In this document: one piece after another, positions 1-7,910 of the stretch
How the letters are laid out: every line of letters starts with the position of its first letter
Position numbering within the stretch: position 1 is the stretch's first letter
Origin: Streptomyces hiroshimensis
GTDB taxonomy: Bacteria; Actinomycetota; Actinomycetes; Streptomycetales; Streptomycetaceae
Direction of reading: 5' to 3'
DNA: 64,000 nt
NCBI RefSeq assembly: GCF_014650335.1
Contig: NZ_BMUT01000001.1
Span: 301,037-365,036 of the forward strand
Program-made: the position numbers and the translations under genes
Notes under the pieces: generated by a model
What the model was told of the DNA's origin: nothing
The model's database searches: none
The model's input: the letters and a program-made list of their open reading frames with translations, nothing else

Positions 1-339
1 GTGCTGTGACGGTCCTGTGGCACCGCCGGTCGCGCCGCCGGGGCTGACGCCCCCGGGGCCCTGCCGGTGCGGGATCCGCCGGGCCGCCGGGCGCCTCAGG
101 CCTCCGTCGCCCTCGCGACAACCTTCCGCCGCAACGGCGCGCAACCCCCGTAGTGGAGTCCGGCGGTGCCGGGCGGGCCTGAGGCGGGTGCGGCACCGCC
201 GGGATGCGTCGTTGTGGTTGCTCGCCGTTGCGGCGGGTTTTCTTGCCTGCGGCAGGAGGGGTGGGGCCGGGTGCCAAGCGGGTTCTTCTTGCCTGCGGCA
301 AGAGGGCGACGCGAGAGCCCCGGTTCGCCGGGCGCAGCC
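1..339. repeat. Gene-free left edge with tandem stem-loop repeat
   Basis: I see no convincing gene here. Two near-identical units of about 28 bp lie at 233-260 and 278-306. Each carries a short stem-loop; in the second it is CTTGCC-TGC-GGCAAG. A GCCGTTGCGGCGGG motif at 224-237 recurs at 30217-30230 downstream of the exonuclease gene, so it belongs to a dispersed intergenic family. The units lie just downstream of blaI on the minus strand and could act as 3' RNA stem-loops, but no U-tract follows them in that direction. Confidence 0.5.
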
Positions 340-744
340 CTACCTCGGGGCCGGGAGGGTGCCGTCTGTCAGGAGGGCTCTCAGGAGGAGGCTGTCCGCC
401 AGGGGGAGCTCCGCCACGAAGCGGGCCAGGACCACCTCGCGGTCCGGGAGGCCGTCGAGGATGCGGCACATGCGGCGCGCGGCGAGGCCCGCCTCGTCCG
501 TGACCGGGGCGTACGCGTACGCGCGCCCGCGCGGGGTCCGGGTGAGGACCTCCTTGCCGTGCAGCCGCGACAGGATCGTCACCACCGTGCTGTAGGTGAG
601 CTCACCGGACAGCCGGGCCTGCACCTCGCGCGGCGTCAGCGGCCCCTCCGCCCGCTGCAGGGCGGCGAGCACCTCCCCCTCCAGCGCCCCGTTCGCCCGG
701 CGTCGGGGATGGCGCACCGCGACGGTGGGTGTGGCTGTTTCCAT
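340..744 (-). CDS. BlaI/MecI/CopY-family transcriptional repressor
   Basis: This 134-residue protein has the size and layout of BlaI/MecI repressors: an N-terminal winged helix (about residues 17-85, with the stretch LTPREVQARL then LTYSTVVTILSRLHGKEVLT typical of the recognition helix and wing) and a short C-terminal helical dimerisation tail. Family members repress beta-lactamase or PBP genes and are usually inactivated by a BlaR1-type M56 membrane protease. No such partner follows the gene within the window, so the usual repressor-sensor pair is missing or lies elsewhere. The gene is divergent from the PBP-like gene at 855, with an inverted repeat at 800-817 between them. That makes the PBP-like gene the most likely target, by inference. 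Family assignment is secure; the inducing signal is unknown. Confidence 0.88.
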   Translation of the reverse strand: METATPTVAVRHPRRRANGALEGEVLAALQRAEGPLTPREVQARLSGELTYSTVVTILSRLHGKEVLTRTPRGRAYAYAPVTDEAGLAARRMCRILDGLPDREVVLARFVAELPLADSLLLRALLTDGTLPAPR

Positions 745-799
745 GGCGTTGCGGCGTTCCTTCTGCTTCTTTCAACGGGTATGACCCGGGATCTTCTGC

Positions 800-817
800 T
801 TTTACATTGAAGTAAAA
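800..817. promoter_or_regulatory. Inverted repeat, probable BlaI-type operator
   Basis: TTTTACATTGAAGTAAAA is a perfect 6-bp inverted repeat (TTTTAC/GTAAAA, 6-bp spacer) in an AT-rich patch unusual for this genome. It sits 56 bp upstream of the BlaI-type gene and 38 bp upstream of the PBP-like gene. BlaI-family operators are TACA/TGTA-type palindromes, which this resembles but does not match exactly. Confidence 0.5.
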
Positions 818-854
818 CATTACGCTATGGGAGCGGACATCATAGGGTCGAGCG

Positions 855-2957
855 GTGTTCGAACGACGAAAAGGGACGCACGCCGCGCATGCCCGGAAAC
901 CATCCGCTCCGGCCGGCCGTTCCGCCGGCCCGGGCCGCCGCAGACGCGCGGCCCCCCGGAAGCGCGGGCTGCGCGGTGCGGGAGCACTGCGTGGTGCGGC
1001 AGCGCTGCGCAGGCTGCGCCCCGTCTACCCGCGCCCGGGCCGGCAGGGCTTCCGGCGCTGGATCCCGTCGTGGCGCCAGGTGCTCGGACTCTTCTCCACC
1101 GTCATAGGCACCGTCGCCGCGCTCGTGGCGATCATGTACGCGCGCACGGACATACCCGCCGACCTCAACGCCTTCGCCACCCAGCAGGACAACGTCTACT
1201 ACTGGGCCGACGGCACCGAGATGGCCCGCACCGGCGAGGTCAACCGGCAGGACACCGATCTGGACAAGGTCCCGGAGAAGGTGCGCTGGGCCGCACTCGC
1301 GGCCGAGAACGAGACCTTCTACTCCGACAGCGGGATCTCCCCGAGCGGCATGGTCCGCGCCGTCTCCCGGATGGTGACCGGCGGCAGCACCCAGGGCGGC
1401 TCGACGATCACCCAGCAGTACGTCAAGAACGCCTACCTCAACCAGGAGCAGACCTTCACCCGCAAGCTCACCGAGATGTTCATCGCGATCAAGCTCGACA
1501 ACCGGATGAGCAAGGACGAGATCCTGGAGGGCTACCTCAACACGAGCTGGTTCGGGCGCGGCACCTACGGCATCCAGCGCGCCGCCCACGCCTACTACGG
1601 CAAGGACGTCTCCCAGCTCAACGCGAGCGAGGGCGCCTTCCTCGCCTCGCTGCTCAAGGGCGCGGGCCTGTACGACCCGGCGCTCGGCAAGAAGAACCAC
1701 GAGCGGGCGGTCGAGCGCTGGGGCTGGATCCTGGACCGGATGGTCGCCACCGGCAAGCTGTCGAAGGAGGAGCGGGCCGGCTACACCACCTTCCCCGAGC
1801 CGAAGGCACCGCCCAGGCCGGCCGGCCTGACCGGCCAGACCGGCTACCTCGTGGAGACGGCGCGGGCCTACGTGAGCGCCCACACCCCCGTCACCGAGAA
1901 GGACTTCGACCTCGGCGGCTACCAGATCCGCACGACCTTCGAGAAGCCGTCCATGACGGCCCTGACGAAGGCCGCGGACGAGGTGAAGGGCCGGCTCGAC
2001 CCCGGCAAGCGCGAGTCCGACAAGGACGTGCGCATCGGGGCGGCGTCGGTCACCACCGACGGCCGCATCACCGCCCTCTACGGCGGCCCCGGCTACCTCC
2101 AGCAGGGCTTCAACGACGCGAACTCCTCCGTCGTCCCGGCGGGCACGGCCTTCGCCCCGTTCGTCTACGCGGCGGCCCTGCGCGACGGCGTCCAGCTGGA
2201 GCGCGGCAAGCCCCGTACCCCCGTCTCCCCGTCCACGGTCTACGACGGCGACAACAAGGTCAGCCTGCGCACCCCCGAGGGCCCGTACTGGGACCGCTCC
2301 GGAAAGATCGTCAAGGCCGTCAACGACGGCGGGAAGTCCTGGGGGAAGGTCACGCTGAAGGAGGCGGTGGCGCAGTCCGTGAACACCCCCGTGATGCAGC
2401 TCGGCATGGACGTGGGCCTGGACCGCGTGGGCAAGGCCGCCGTCGACGCCGGCCTGCTGGAGAGCAGCCTCGGCACGAAGCTGCCGGCCTTCTCCCTGGG
2501 CACCGCGACCCCCAGCGCCATCCGCATGGCCGGCGCCTACGGCACCTTCGCGGCCAAGGGGCTGCACAGCGAGCCGTTCTCCGTCGACCGGCTGAGCCGC
2601 AACGGCAACGAGGTGCCCGTCGAGAAGCCGAAGGCCGAACGGGTCCTGCCGCAGTCCGTGGCCACCGCCGTGGACGACGCCCTGCGGGACGCGGTCCGGC
2701 GCGGCAGCGCGACCACCGCCAAGGCGGCCGGTGCCGACGCGGCCGGCAAGAACGGCACGGGGCAGGGCAACAAGTCCGCGTGGTTCGCCGGCTACCGCGG
2801 CAAGCTGTCGACCGCCGTGTCGCTCTCCCGCATCGACCCCAAGACGCAGGAGCTGCTCCCGCTGGACGGCCTCGGCGGCGCGGCGAAGGACACCACCGGC
2901 AGCACCTTCCCCATCGACATCTGGACGAAGTACATGGCGGGGGCGCAGCAGCACTGA
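855..2957 (+). CDS. Class A PBP-like GT51 glycosyltransferase with degenerate transpeptidase domain
   Basis: This 700-residue protein has an Arg/Pro-rich cytoplasmic tail, one membrane anchor (about 76-95), a GT51 peptidoglycan glycosyltransferase domain and a C-terminal transpeptidase-like domain. The GT51 signatures are present: the catalytic Glu in AENETFYSDSG (E151), GGSTITQQYVKN, and RKLTEMFIAIKL with DEILEGYLN. The transpeptidase fold is recognisable but its active site is not. The SxxK tetrad reads T431-A-F-A434 in AGTAFAPF, so both the nucleophilic Ser and the Lys are gone. SVN is kept (508-510), and KTG reads KNG (632-634). I infer that it polymerises glycan but cannot cross-link or be acylated by beta-lactams. 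It starts with GTG and is divergent from the BlaI-type gene. Its stop codon is the first of five tandem 14-bp repeats. Confidence 0.88.
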   Translation: MFERRKGTHAAHARKPSAPAGRSAGPGRRRRAAPRKRGLRGAGALRGAAALRRLRPVYPRPGRQGFRRWIPSWRQVLGLFSTVIGTVAALVAIMYARTDIPADLNAFATQQDNVYYWADGTEMARTGEVNRQDTDLDKVPEKVRWAALAAENETFYSDSGISPSGMVRAVSRMVTGGSTQGGSTITQQYVKNAYLNQEQTFTRKLTEMFIAIKLDNRMSKDEILEGYLNTSWFGRGTYGIQRAAHAYYGKDVSQLNASEGAFLASLLKGAGLYDPALGKKNHERAVERWGWILDRMVATGKLSKEERAGYTTFPEPKAPPRPAGLTGQTGYLVETARAYVSAHTPVTEKDFDLGGYQIRTTFEKPSMTALTKAADEVKGRLDPGKRESDKDVRIGAASVTTDGRITALYGGPGYLQQGFNDANSSVVPAGTAFAPFVYAAALRDGVQLERGKPRTPVSPSTVYDGDNKVSLRTPEGPYWDRSGKIVKAVNDGGKSWGKVTLKEAVAQSVNTPVMQLGMDVGLDRVGKAAVDAGLLESSLGTKLPAFSLGTATPSAIRMAGAYGTFAAKGLHSEPFSVDRLSRNGNEVPVEKPKAERVLPQSVATAVDDALRDAVRRGSATTAKAAGADAAGKNGTGQGNKSAWFAGYRGKLSTAVSLSRIDPKTQELLPLDGLGGAAKDTTGSTFPIDIWTKYMAGAQQH

Positions 2958-3014
2958 TGCAGCAGCACTGATGCGGCAGCGCTGATGCGGCAGCGCTGAC
3001 GCGGCAGCGCTGAA
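2945..3014 (+). repeat. Five tandem 14-bp repeats spanning the stop codon
   Basis: Five consecutive units, GCAGCAGCACTGAT twice and then GCGGCAGCGCTGAT-like three times, run from 2945 to 3014. Each carries TGA; the first TGA is the stop codon of the PBP-like gene. Because 14 is not a multiple of 3, the array puts stops in all three frames. Confidence 0.9.
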
Positions 3015-3015
3015 A

Positions 3016-3053
3016 GCGGAGAGGGCGCCGGGCTTCTGCCCGGCGCCCTCCGC
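3016..3053. terminator. Bidirectional hairpin terminator
   Basis: A perfect 13-bp stem, GAGGGCGCCGGGC (3021-3033) pairing with 3038-3050, has a TTCT loop and is followed by GCTCTTT. It lies between the convergent PBP-like and deacetylase genes. Confidence 0.85.
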
Positions 3054-3075
3054 GCTCTTTCCGACCGGTGTCGCC

Positions 3076-4347
3076 CTACTTGACCAGCGTCGACCAGTCC
3101 GGCGACTGCGCCGGGTCCAGGCCGCGGAACTTCGCCAGGACCTTGGGGTCCTGGGCGTCCAGCCAGTCGGCGAGCTGCTTGAAGGACACGCAGCGCACCC
3201 CGTCCCGCTTGCAGACCGCCTTCACGACGTCCTCGACGGCCTTCATATAGATGCCGCCGTTCCAGTCCTCGAAGTGGTTGCCCACGAACATCGGCGCCCG
3301 GCTCCCGTTGTAGACGCGCTCGAAGCCGTTGAGGTAGCCGTCCCGGGTGAGCTTGCGCCACTCCGCGTACTTGGCCGGGTCGCCCTTGGTGTTGTCGCCG
3401 GACTGGTTGTAGAGGAAGTTGAAGTCCATCGACAGGACCTGCTTCTCGCTCTTGGGGTACGGCAGCAGCTGCAGCGGGAAGTTCCACATGTCATTGATCC
3501 TGGACGGCCAGATCTGGAAGTCGCCCGGCGAGCTCGCGTCGTACCGCCACCCGAACGACTGGGCCGCCGCCAGCATGTTCTTCTGCCCCTCCAGACACGG
3601 GGCGCGGCCGCCCGCCAGCTCCTTCTTGAAGTCGAAGGGCAGCGGCGGGACGCTCTTCAGGCCGGTGTTCGTCTTCCAGTTCTCGACGAAGGAGTACGAC
3701 TGCTCGATCTCGCTCTTCCACTCGGCGACGCTCCAGTCGCCGCCGCCCTTGGGCCCGCAGAAGTGGCCGTTGAAGTGCGTACCGATCTCGTTGCCGTCCA
3801 GCCACGCGCCGCGCAGCTGCTCCAGGGTGTCCTTGATGTGCGGATCGGTCGCGAAGGATATCGCCGCGTCGCCCGGCTTGTGCTGCGGCGGCTTGTACAG
3901 CGACGCCTTCGACTTCGGCAGCAGGTACATGCTGGTGAGGAAGAAGGTCATCTGGGCGTTGTTGTCCTTGGCGACCTGGCGGAAGTGCGAGAACTGGTGG
4001 TCGTCGCCCTCCAGCGCGCCGTCCCAGGAGAAGACCACGAACTGCGGCGGCTTCTCGCCCGGCTTCAGCTTCTCCGGCTTGGGCTGCTTCGGCTGCGGGC
4101 CGACGTAGGACGTCGATCCGTCCCCGAGCACCTTGACCTTGCCGTCCCACTTCTCCTCGGGCTTCTTGCCGCCGCCCGCCTCGTCGTCCCCCGGGCTCTG
4201 CGCGGCGCCGGGGGAGGAGGCGGAGGCGGAGCCCTTGGCGGCGTCCTTCTTCTCGTCGGCATCGCAGGCGGTCAGGCCTAGCGCGAGCGCGACGACGGCG
4301 CCCGCGGTGACGAGAGCCGTCGCGCCGCGCGCGGTCCTTTTCGACAA
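3076..4347 (-). CDS. Polysaccharide deacetylase-like lipoprotein
   Basis: This is a secreted lipoprotein of 423 residues. A basic N-terminus and hydrophobic stretch end in the lipobox LGLTAC, and a Ser/Gly/Lys-rich linker follows. The NodB-like domain starts at FVVFSWDGALEG, which replaces the usual TFDDG, and has a metal-type HxxxH in GTHFNGHFCG. The family hydrolyses N- or O-acetyl groups on cell-wall or extracellular polysaccharides; the substrate here is unknown. I chose the TTG at 4347 because AGGGGG lies 7 nt upstream, whereas a TTG seven codons earlier has no ribosome site. It is convergent with the PBP-like gene across a strong terminator. The divergence around the catalytic Asp leaves activity uncertain. 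Confidence 0.8.
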   Translation of the reverse strand: MSKRTARGATALVTAGAVVALALGLTACDADEKKDAAKGSASASSPGAAQSPGDDEAGGGKKPEEKWDGKVKVLGDGSTSYVGPQPKQPKPEKLKPGEKPPQFVVFSWDGALEGDDHQFSHFRQVAKDNNAQMTFFLTSMYLLPKSKASLYKPPQHKPGDAAISFATDPHIKDTLEQLRGAWLDGNEIGTHFNGHFCGPKGGGDWSVAEWKSEIEQSYSFVENWKTNTGLKSVPPLPFDFKKELAGGRAPCLEGQKNMLAAAQSFGWRYDASSPGDFQIWPSRINDMWNFPLQLLPYPKSEKQVLSMDFNFLYNQSGDNTKGDPAKYAEWRKLTRDGYLNGFERVYNGSRAPMFVGNHFEDWNGGIYMKAVEDVVKAVCKRDGVRCVSFKQLADWLDAQDPKVLAKFRGLDPAQSPDWSTLVK

Positions 4348-4413
4348 CTTCTTACCCCCTGGCGCCAAAACAGATGTTCTCCGCCAGTATCACAGGTCTC
4401 CCTGTGAGTCCCG

Positions 4414-5115
4414 TCAGCCCCTCTGGGCGCTTCCGCAACGCAGCGCGGGGTGGTCCGCGACCACGGTGTACGAGCCCGGCGCGATCTCCGTGAACCCCGC
4501 GTCCCGCACCACCGGCAGCCCGCTCCCCGCCAGTTCCCGCCAGCGGGCCGGGTCCGCCGTGCGCACCGACAGCGCGAAGCCGGCCGCGCGCCAGGCGGCG
4601 CGGGCGGCGTCGTCCAGGCCCCACCACGCCAGCTGGGCGCCGTGCCCCGCCTGCGCCATCGCCTTGCCCGCGGACATCTCCAGCTCCGGGCTCATCCACA
4701 GCACCGGCAGCGCGGGGTCCGGCTCCGCCTGCGGCCCGGGGTCGTCCAGGTCCGTGCCCGACACCTGCAGCTTCACCAGCTCCTTGGGCCAGCCGTCCAG
4801 GGGGACCGGCGGGAAGACCCGCACCTCCGCCCGCTCACCGGTCACCGTGATGCCCGGCAGCGCCGACGCCTTGCGCCACTCCGCGCCGCGCGCCCGGCGC
4901 ACCACCTTGCGGATCCGGGAATCCTGCCAGTCCCGTACGGCCTGCGCCCACGCGCCGTCCTCGCCGTCGCTTCCGGTGCCGGCCCGCTCGTCCGACAGCA
5001 GCGTCAGCACGGCGCGCGCAGCGGTCTCCAGGGCGTCGGTGCGGGCGGGCGGAGCGTCCTTCTCGATCCGTACGACGAGGGGCAGGACGAACTGGGGTGC
5101 GTCAGGGCTGGTCAC
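4414..5115 (-). CDS. PTH2-family peptidyl-tRNA hydrolase-like protein
   Basis: This is a 233-residue cytosolic protein. The C-terminal half matches the PTH2 fold: EMSAGKAMAQAGHGAQLAWW is the family's nucleotide-contacting helix region, with a later stretch that fits the final strand (SYTVVADHPALR). PTH2 enzymes release tRNA from stalled peptidyl-tRNA and are typical of archaea and eukaryotes; actinobacteria carry divergent copies beside the usual Pth. The N-terminal ~110 residues are an additional region I do not recognise. The gene is divergent from the ABC ATPase gene at 5163, only 47 bp away, so the promoters must be compact. Activity is inferred from family membership. Confidence 0.75.
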   Translation of the reverse strand: MTSPDAPQFVLPLVVRIEKDAPPARTDALETAARAVLTLLSDERAGTGSDGEDGAWAQAVRDWQDSRIRKVVRRARGAEWRKASALPGITVTGERAEVRVFPPVPLDGWPKELVKLQVSGTDLDDPGPQAEPDPALPVLWMSPELEMSAGKAMAQAGHGAQLAWWGLDDAARAAWRAAGFALSVRTADPARWRELAGSGLPVVRDAGFTEIAPGSYTVVADHPALRCGSAQRG

Positions 5116-5162
5116 GGCCCCCAGTCTGCCAGCCGCCCGGCAGCGCCCCTTAATGTGAGCGG

Positions 5163-6065
5163 ATGAGACTCACGGGGGTGGGCCGCCGCTACGGACTGGG
5201 CGGCCCGTGGATACTGCGCGACGTCGGCCTCGACATTCCCGAGGGCAGCCTGCTGCGGGTCGAGGGCGCCAACGGCAGCGGCAAGTCCACGCTGCTGCGC
5301 CTGCTCGCGGGCATCGACGCTCCCAGCACCGGGCGCATCACCGGGCGTCCCCGTACCGCGTACGTCCCCGAACGCTTCCCCGCCGCGCTGCCGATGACCG
5401 CGGGCGCGTACCTCACGCGGCTCGGCCGCATCCACGGCCTGAGCCGCGCGGCCGCCTCGCGCGGTGCGCTGGAGTGGCTGGAGCGGTTCGGCGCCGCGGC
5501 GTACGCCGGTACGCCGCTGTCCGAGCTGTCCAAGGGCACCAGCCAGAAGGTCGCCGTCGCCCAGGGGCTCATGGGCACGCCCGGGCTGCTCGTTCTGGAC
5601 GAGGCGTGGACGGGGCTGGAGCGCCGGTCGCGGGCGCTCCTCGACGACGAGGTCAGGGCGCGGGTGGCGGCCGGGGCGCGGGTGGTTTTCGTGGACCACG
5701 ATCCGGGGCGGTTGGCGGGGGAGGCGGATGCGGTGCTGCGGGTGGAGGGCGGGGGTGTCCTTCCCCTACCCGCCCCTTCCCGTAACCGGGGGCAAGCCCC
5801 CGGACCCCCGCGTCGCGCTGAACGCGCTCGTCCGTCGGTCATCGTCGCCGAACCCCCACCCGGCGCCGTCCTCCCCCCGGACCTCCCGGGCACCCCTGAG
5901 GCGGAGCCTGCCGGGGACGGCGCCGTCCGGCTCACCGTCGCCGCGCCGCACTCCGACGCCCTGCTCCGTGCCCTCCTCACCGCCCACCCGCCGTGGCACA
6001 TCCGCTCCTTGACACCGGCCGAGGCCGCAGACCCCGACGCCGTATCGGAGGCATCGCACCCGTGA
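5163..6065 (+). CDS. ABC transporter ATP-binding protein
   Basis: This 300-residue ATPase has Walker A (GANGSGKST, about 38-46), a degenerate signature (LSKGTSQKVAVAQGL), Walker B (LLVLDEAWTGLE) and the H-loop (VFVDHDPG). The catalytic core ends near residue 196. A Pro/Arg-rich linker and a ~75-residue C-terminal extension follow. The linker is encoded by DNA of the kind normally found between streptomycete genes, including a perfect stem-loop at 5786-5803. Its stop overlaps the GTG start of the permease (GTGA at 6062-6065), so the two form a translationally coupled exporter. The short LSKGT signature suggests a drug- or lipid-type exporter; the substrate is unknown. Confidence 0.88.
   Translation: MRLTGVGRRYGLGGPWILRDVGLDIPEGSLLRVEGANGSGKSTLLRLLAGIDAPSTGRITGRPRTAYVPERFPAALPMTAGAYLTRLGRIHGLSRAAASRGALEWLERFGAAAYAGTPLSELSKGTSQKVAVAQGLMGTPGLLVLDEAWTGLERRSRALLDDEVRARVAAGARVVFVDHDPGRLAGEADAVLRVEGGGVLPLPAPSRNRGQAPGPPRRAERARPSVIVAEPPPGAVLPPDLPGTPEAEPAGDGAVRLTVAAPHSDALLRALLTAHPPWHIRSLTPAEAADPDAVSEASHP
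5786..5803. repeat. Stem-loop repeat embedded in coding sequence
   Basis: CCGGGGGCAAGCCCCCGG is a perfect 8-bp stem with an AA loop, followed by ACCCCCG. It is preceded by a CCTACCCGCCCCTTCC-like run. I recognise this as the GC-rich hairpin common between streptomycete genes. Here it is translated in frame inside the ABC ATPase gene. Confidence 0.7.
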
Positions 6066-6730
6066 CCGCCCTGCTCCGCTACCAGGCCGCCCTTCTCCTG
6101 CGCTCCCACCGCTGGCTGCCGCCGCTGCTCCTGTACGGCGCCTCCATGGCCGTCGGGGTGCAGGGCGGGCAGCCGATCCTCGACTGCGCCGGCTGGGCGG
6201 CGGCCACGCTGCTGCCCGTGACGGCGTGGCTGGTCCGGGTCTGCGTGACCAACGAGCCCTCCGCGGCCCGGGACTGCAGCGCCGCCGCGGCCGGGCCCTG
6301 GCGGGTCCACCTCGCCGCGGTCGGCGTCGCCCTGGGCGCCGCGCTGCTGCTGGCCGCGGTCGGCGTCGCCGTCGTCGCGGCGGTCGGCGACCCGCACTCC
6401 ACCGGCCGGCGGGCGGCCGTCCCCGTGGGGTCCGCCGCCGCCGCGGGGCTGGCGGCCGCGGCGGTCTGCGCGCTGCTGGGGACCGCGGTCGGGGCGCTGT
6501 GCAACCGCCCGCTGCTGCGCAGTACGGCGTGGGCGGTGCCGTCCACGCTGCTCGCCGCGTTCGTGGTGCTGTTCGCCGGGGCGTCGCCCGCGAACGCCGT
6601 CGTGACCGGCCTGGTCACGGGCTCCCGCACCGGTGTGGTGAGCATCCCGTGGCTTCCGCTCGCCGCGGCGGGCGCCTTGGCGGCCGGGGCCGTCGCGGTG
6701 GCCTGCGCGCTCGCCTCCCGGCGCACGTGA
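6062..6730 (+). CDS. ABC transporter permease
   Basis: This is a 222-residue integral membrane protein with about six hydrophobic segments, for example 14-32, 36-58, 82-110, 124-150, 162-186 and 196-218. It has no recognisable catalytic motif and partners the ATPase encoded upstream. The open frame extends back to 5993, but the GTG at 6062 is the natural start. It overlaps the ATPase stop by 4 bp, and the residues upstream of it are Arg/Gly-rich and non-hydrophobic. ATPase and permease together would make a half-size exporter working as a dimer of dimers. The substrate cannot be inferred. Confidence 0.8.
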   Translation: MTALLRYQAALLLRSHRWLPPLLLYGASMAVGVQGGQPILDCAGWAAATLLPVTAWLVRVCVTNEPSAARDCSAAAAGPWRVHLAAVGVALGAALLLAAVGVAVVAAVGDPHSTGRRAAVPVGSAAAAGLAAAAVCALLGTAVGALCNRPLLRSTAWAVPSTLLAAFVVLFAGASPANAVVTGLVTGSRTGVVSIPWLPLAAAGALAAGAVAVACALASRRT

Positions 6731-6777
6731 GCTCCGCCCATGGGGGCCGATGGGAGCCGATCGGGGACGATGGGGGC

Positions 6778-6918
6778 ATGAACGACCACGACGACGAGGC
6801 CTTCGCGGACTGCGTGCAGTGCGCGAAGCCCACCGAGTACCCCGCCGACCGCCCCGGCATCACGCTGTGTCCCGTCTGCGAGTGGCAGGAGGCCCAGCGC
6901 ACGTCGTGCTCGGGCTGA
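6778..6918 (+). CDS. Small zinc-ribbon protein (46 aa)
   Basis: This short gene encodes 46 residues with an acidic N-terminus and two Cys pairs spaced as in a treble-clef or rubredoxin-like knuckle: CVQC (12-15) and CPVC (31-34), plus a lone Cys near the C-terminus. Codon usage shows the expected third-position GC bias. It lies 47 bp after the permease gene, and the gap contains a GATGGGGG-type short repeat. It could be cotranscribed with the exporter. The stop at 6916-6918 is just before the convergent deacetylase gene. No function can be assigned. The Cys pattern and codon bias argue that it is real. Confidence 0.6.
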   Translation: MNDHDDEAFADCVQCAKPTEYPADRPGITLCPVCEWQEAQRTSCSG

Positions 6919-6946
6919 CGCCGCGCCGGGCGCTGCGCCGGCGCCG

Positions 6947-7888
6947 TCAGCCTCCGGCGATGAGGTCCGAGACGCGGACGAGCTCGTAGCCGCGGGCCCG
7001 CAGCTCCGGCACGATGCGCCGGATCGCCTCCTCGGTGACCGGCGCCGCGCTGTGCGTGCAGTGCATCACCACGACGGAGCCGGGCTTCACCTGCGCCAGC
7101 ACCTGGTCCGCGACGGGTCCGGCCTTCTTGGCGAAGGCGTCCCCGCTGATCACGTCCCACTGCACGGCCGTCACCTTCGCCGGTGCGATCTCGCGCAGGA
7201 CCGCCTCGTCGTAACAGCCCCCGGGGAAGCGGAAGTACGGCACGACGTGCTCCACCCCGGCCTTCCGGAAGGCCGCGAAGGCGCGCTCCACGTCCTCGCG
7301 CGCGGTCCCGCGCGCGACGGCGGGCAGGCCGTAGCAGGGGGTGGAGAAGGCGTGGTGGGTGTAGGAGTGGTCGGCCACCTCGAAGAGGGCGTCGCCGCCG
7401 ATGGACTTGGCCTGGTCGGGGTACTGCTCCGCCCACTTGCCGGTCATGAAGACGGTCGCGGGCACCTTCAGCCGCCGCAGCGTGGTGATCAGCTGCGGGT
7501 TGTCGAACCGCTCCCCGCGTGCGGCGCGCTTGTCCTGATCGGCCGTCATATCGGCGTCGAAGGTGAGCGCGACGCGCTTGGCGCCGTCGCGCCTGCCGTG
7601 GGAGAAGACGGGGGTGGTGCCGCCGGGGCCCGGAGGGAGCGTGGGCGCGGCCGACGGCCGCGCGGAGGGCGGCGGTGACTGCGGTGCGGCGGCCGAAACC
7701 TGCGAGGGCGCCGGGCTCTTGGACCGCTCGGCCGTACCGGGGCTGCCGCCGCCGCACGCGGCGAGGGGCAGGCAGAGCAGCGCGGCGAGTGCGGGCGTAA
7801 GTGCGGGCGCGAGGGCGTGACGGACCGGCCGGCGACGGGGGATGGGGATCACCACGGCACTGTATGCCGCACCGCATGCCCTGTGCAC
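6947..7888 (-). CDS. NodB-family polysaccharide deacetylase, lipoprotein
   Basis: A 313-residue secreted protein: signal peptide with lipobox (LPLAAC), a Ser/Pro/Ala-rich linker to about residue 90, then a complete NodB domain. The five family motifs can be followed: VALTFDADM (metal Asp, normally TFDDG), HSYTHH (HxxxH metal pair), YFRFPGG, a Trp-Asp segment (VQWDVISGD) and VVVMHCTHSAAPV. It probably deacetylates peptidoglycan or another extracellular glycan. A GTG at 7852 would give a more typical signal-peptide length (MIPIPRRRP...). The C-terminus faces the small zinc-ribbon gene. This is the second deacetylase in 5 kb, but the two are not close paralogues. Confidence 0.85.
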   Translation of the reverse strand: MHRACGAAYSAVVIPIPRRRPVRHALAPALTPALAALLCLPLAACGGGSPGTAERSKSPAPSQVSAAAPQSPPPSARPSAAPTLPPGPGGTTPVFSHGRRDGAKRVALTFDADMTADQDKRAARGERFDNPQLITTLRRLKVPATVFMTGKWAEQYPDQAKSIGGDALFEVADHSYTHHAFSTPCYGLPAVARGTAREDVERAFAAFRKAGVEHVVPYFRFPGGCYDEAVLREIAPAKVTAVQWDVISGDAFAKKAGPVADQVLAQVKPGSVVVMHCTHSAAPVTEEAIRRIVPELRARGYELVRVSDLIAGG

Positions 7889-7910
7889 GGGCCCTCGCGC
7901 CCGCCGGCCG

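Noticed and set aside
840..2954. A 704-codon minus-strand open frame opposite the PBP-like gene
   Set aside because: It is complementary to a clear GT51 gene, and its translation is low-complexity Gly/Val/Arg/Leu.
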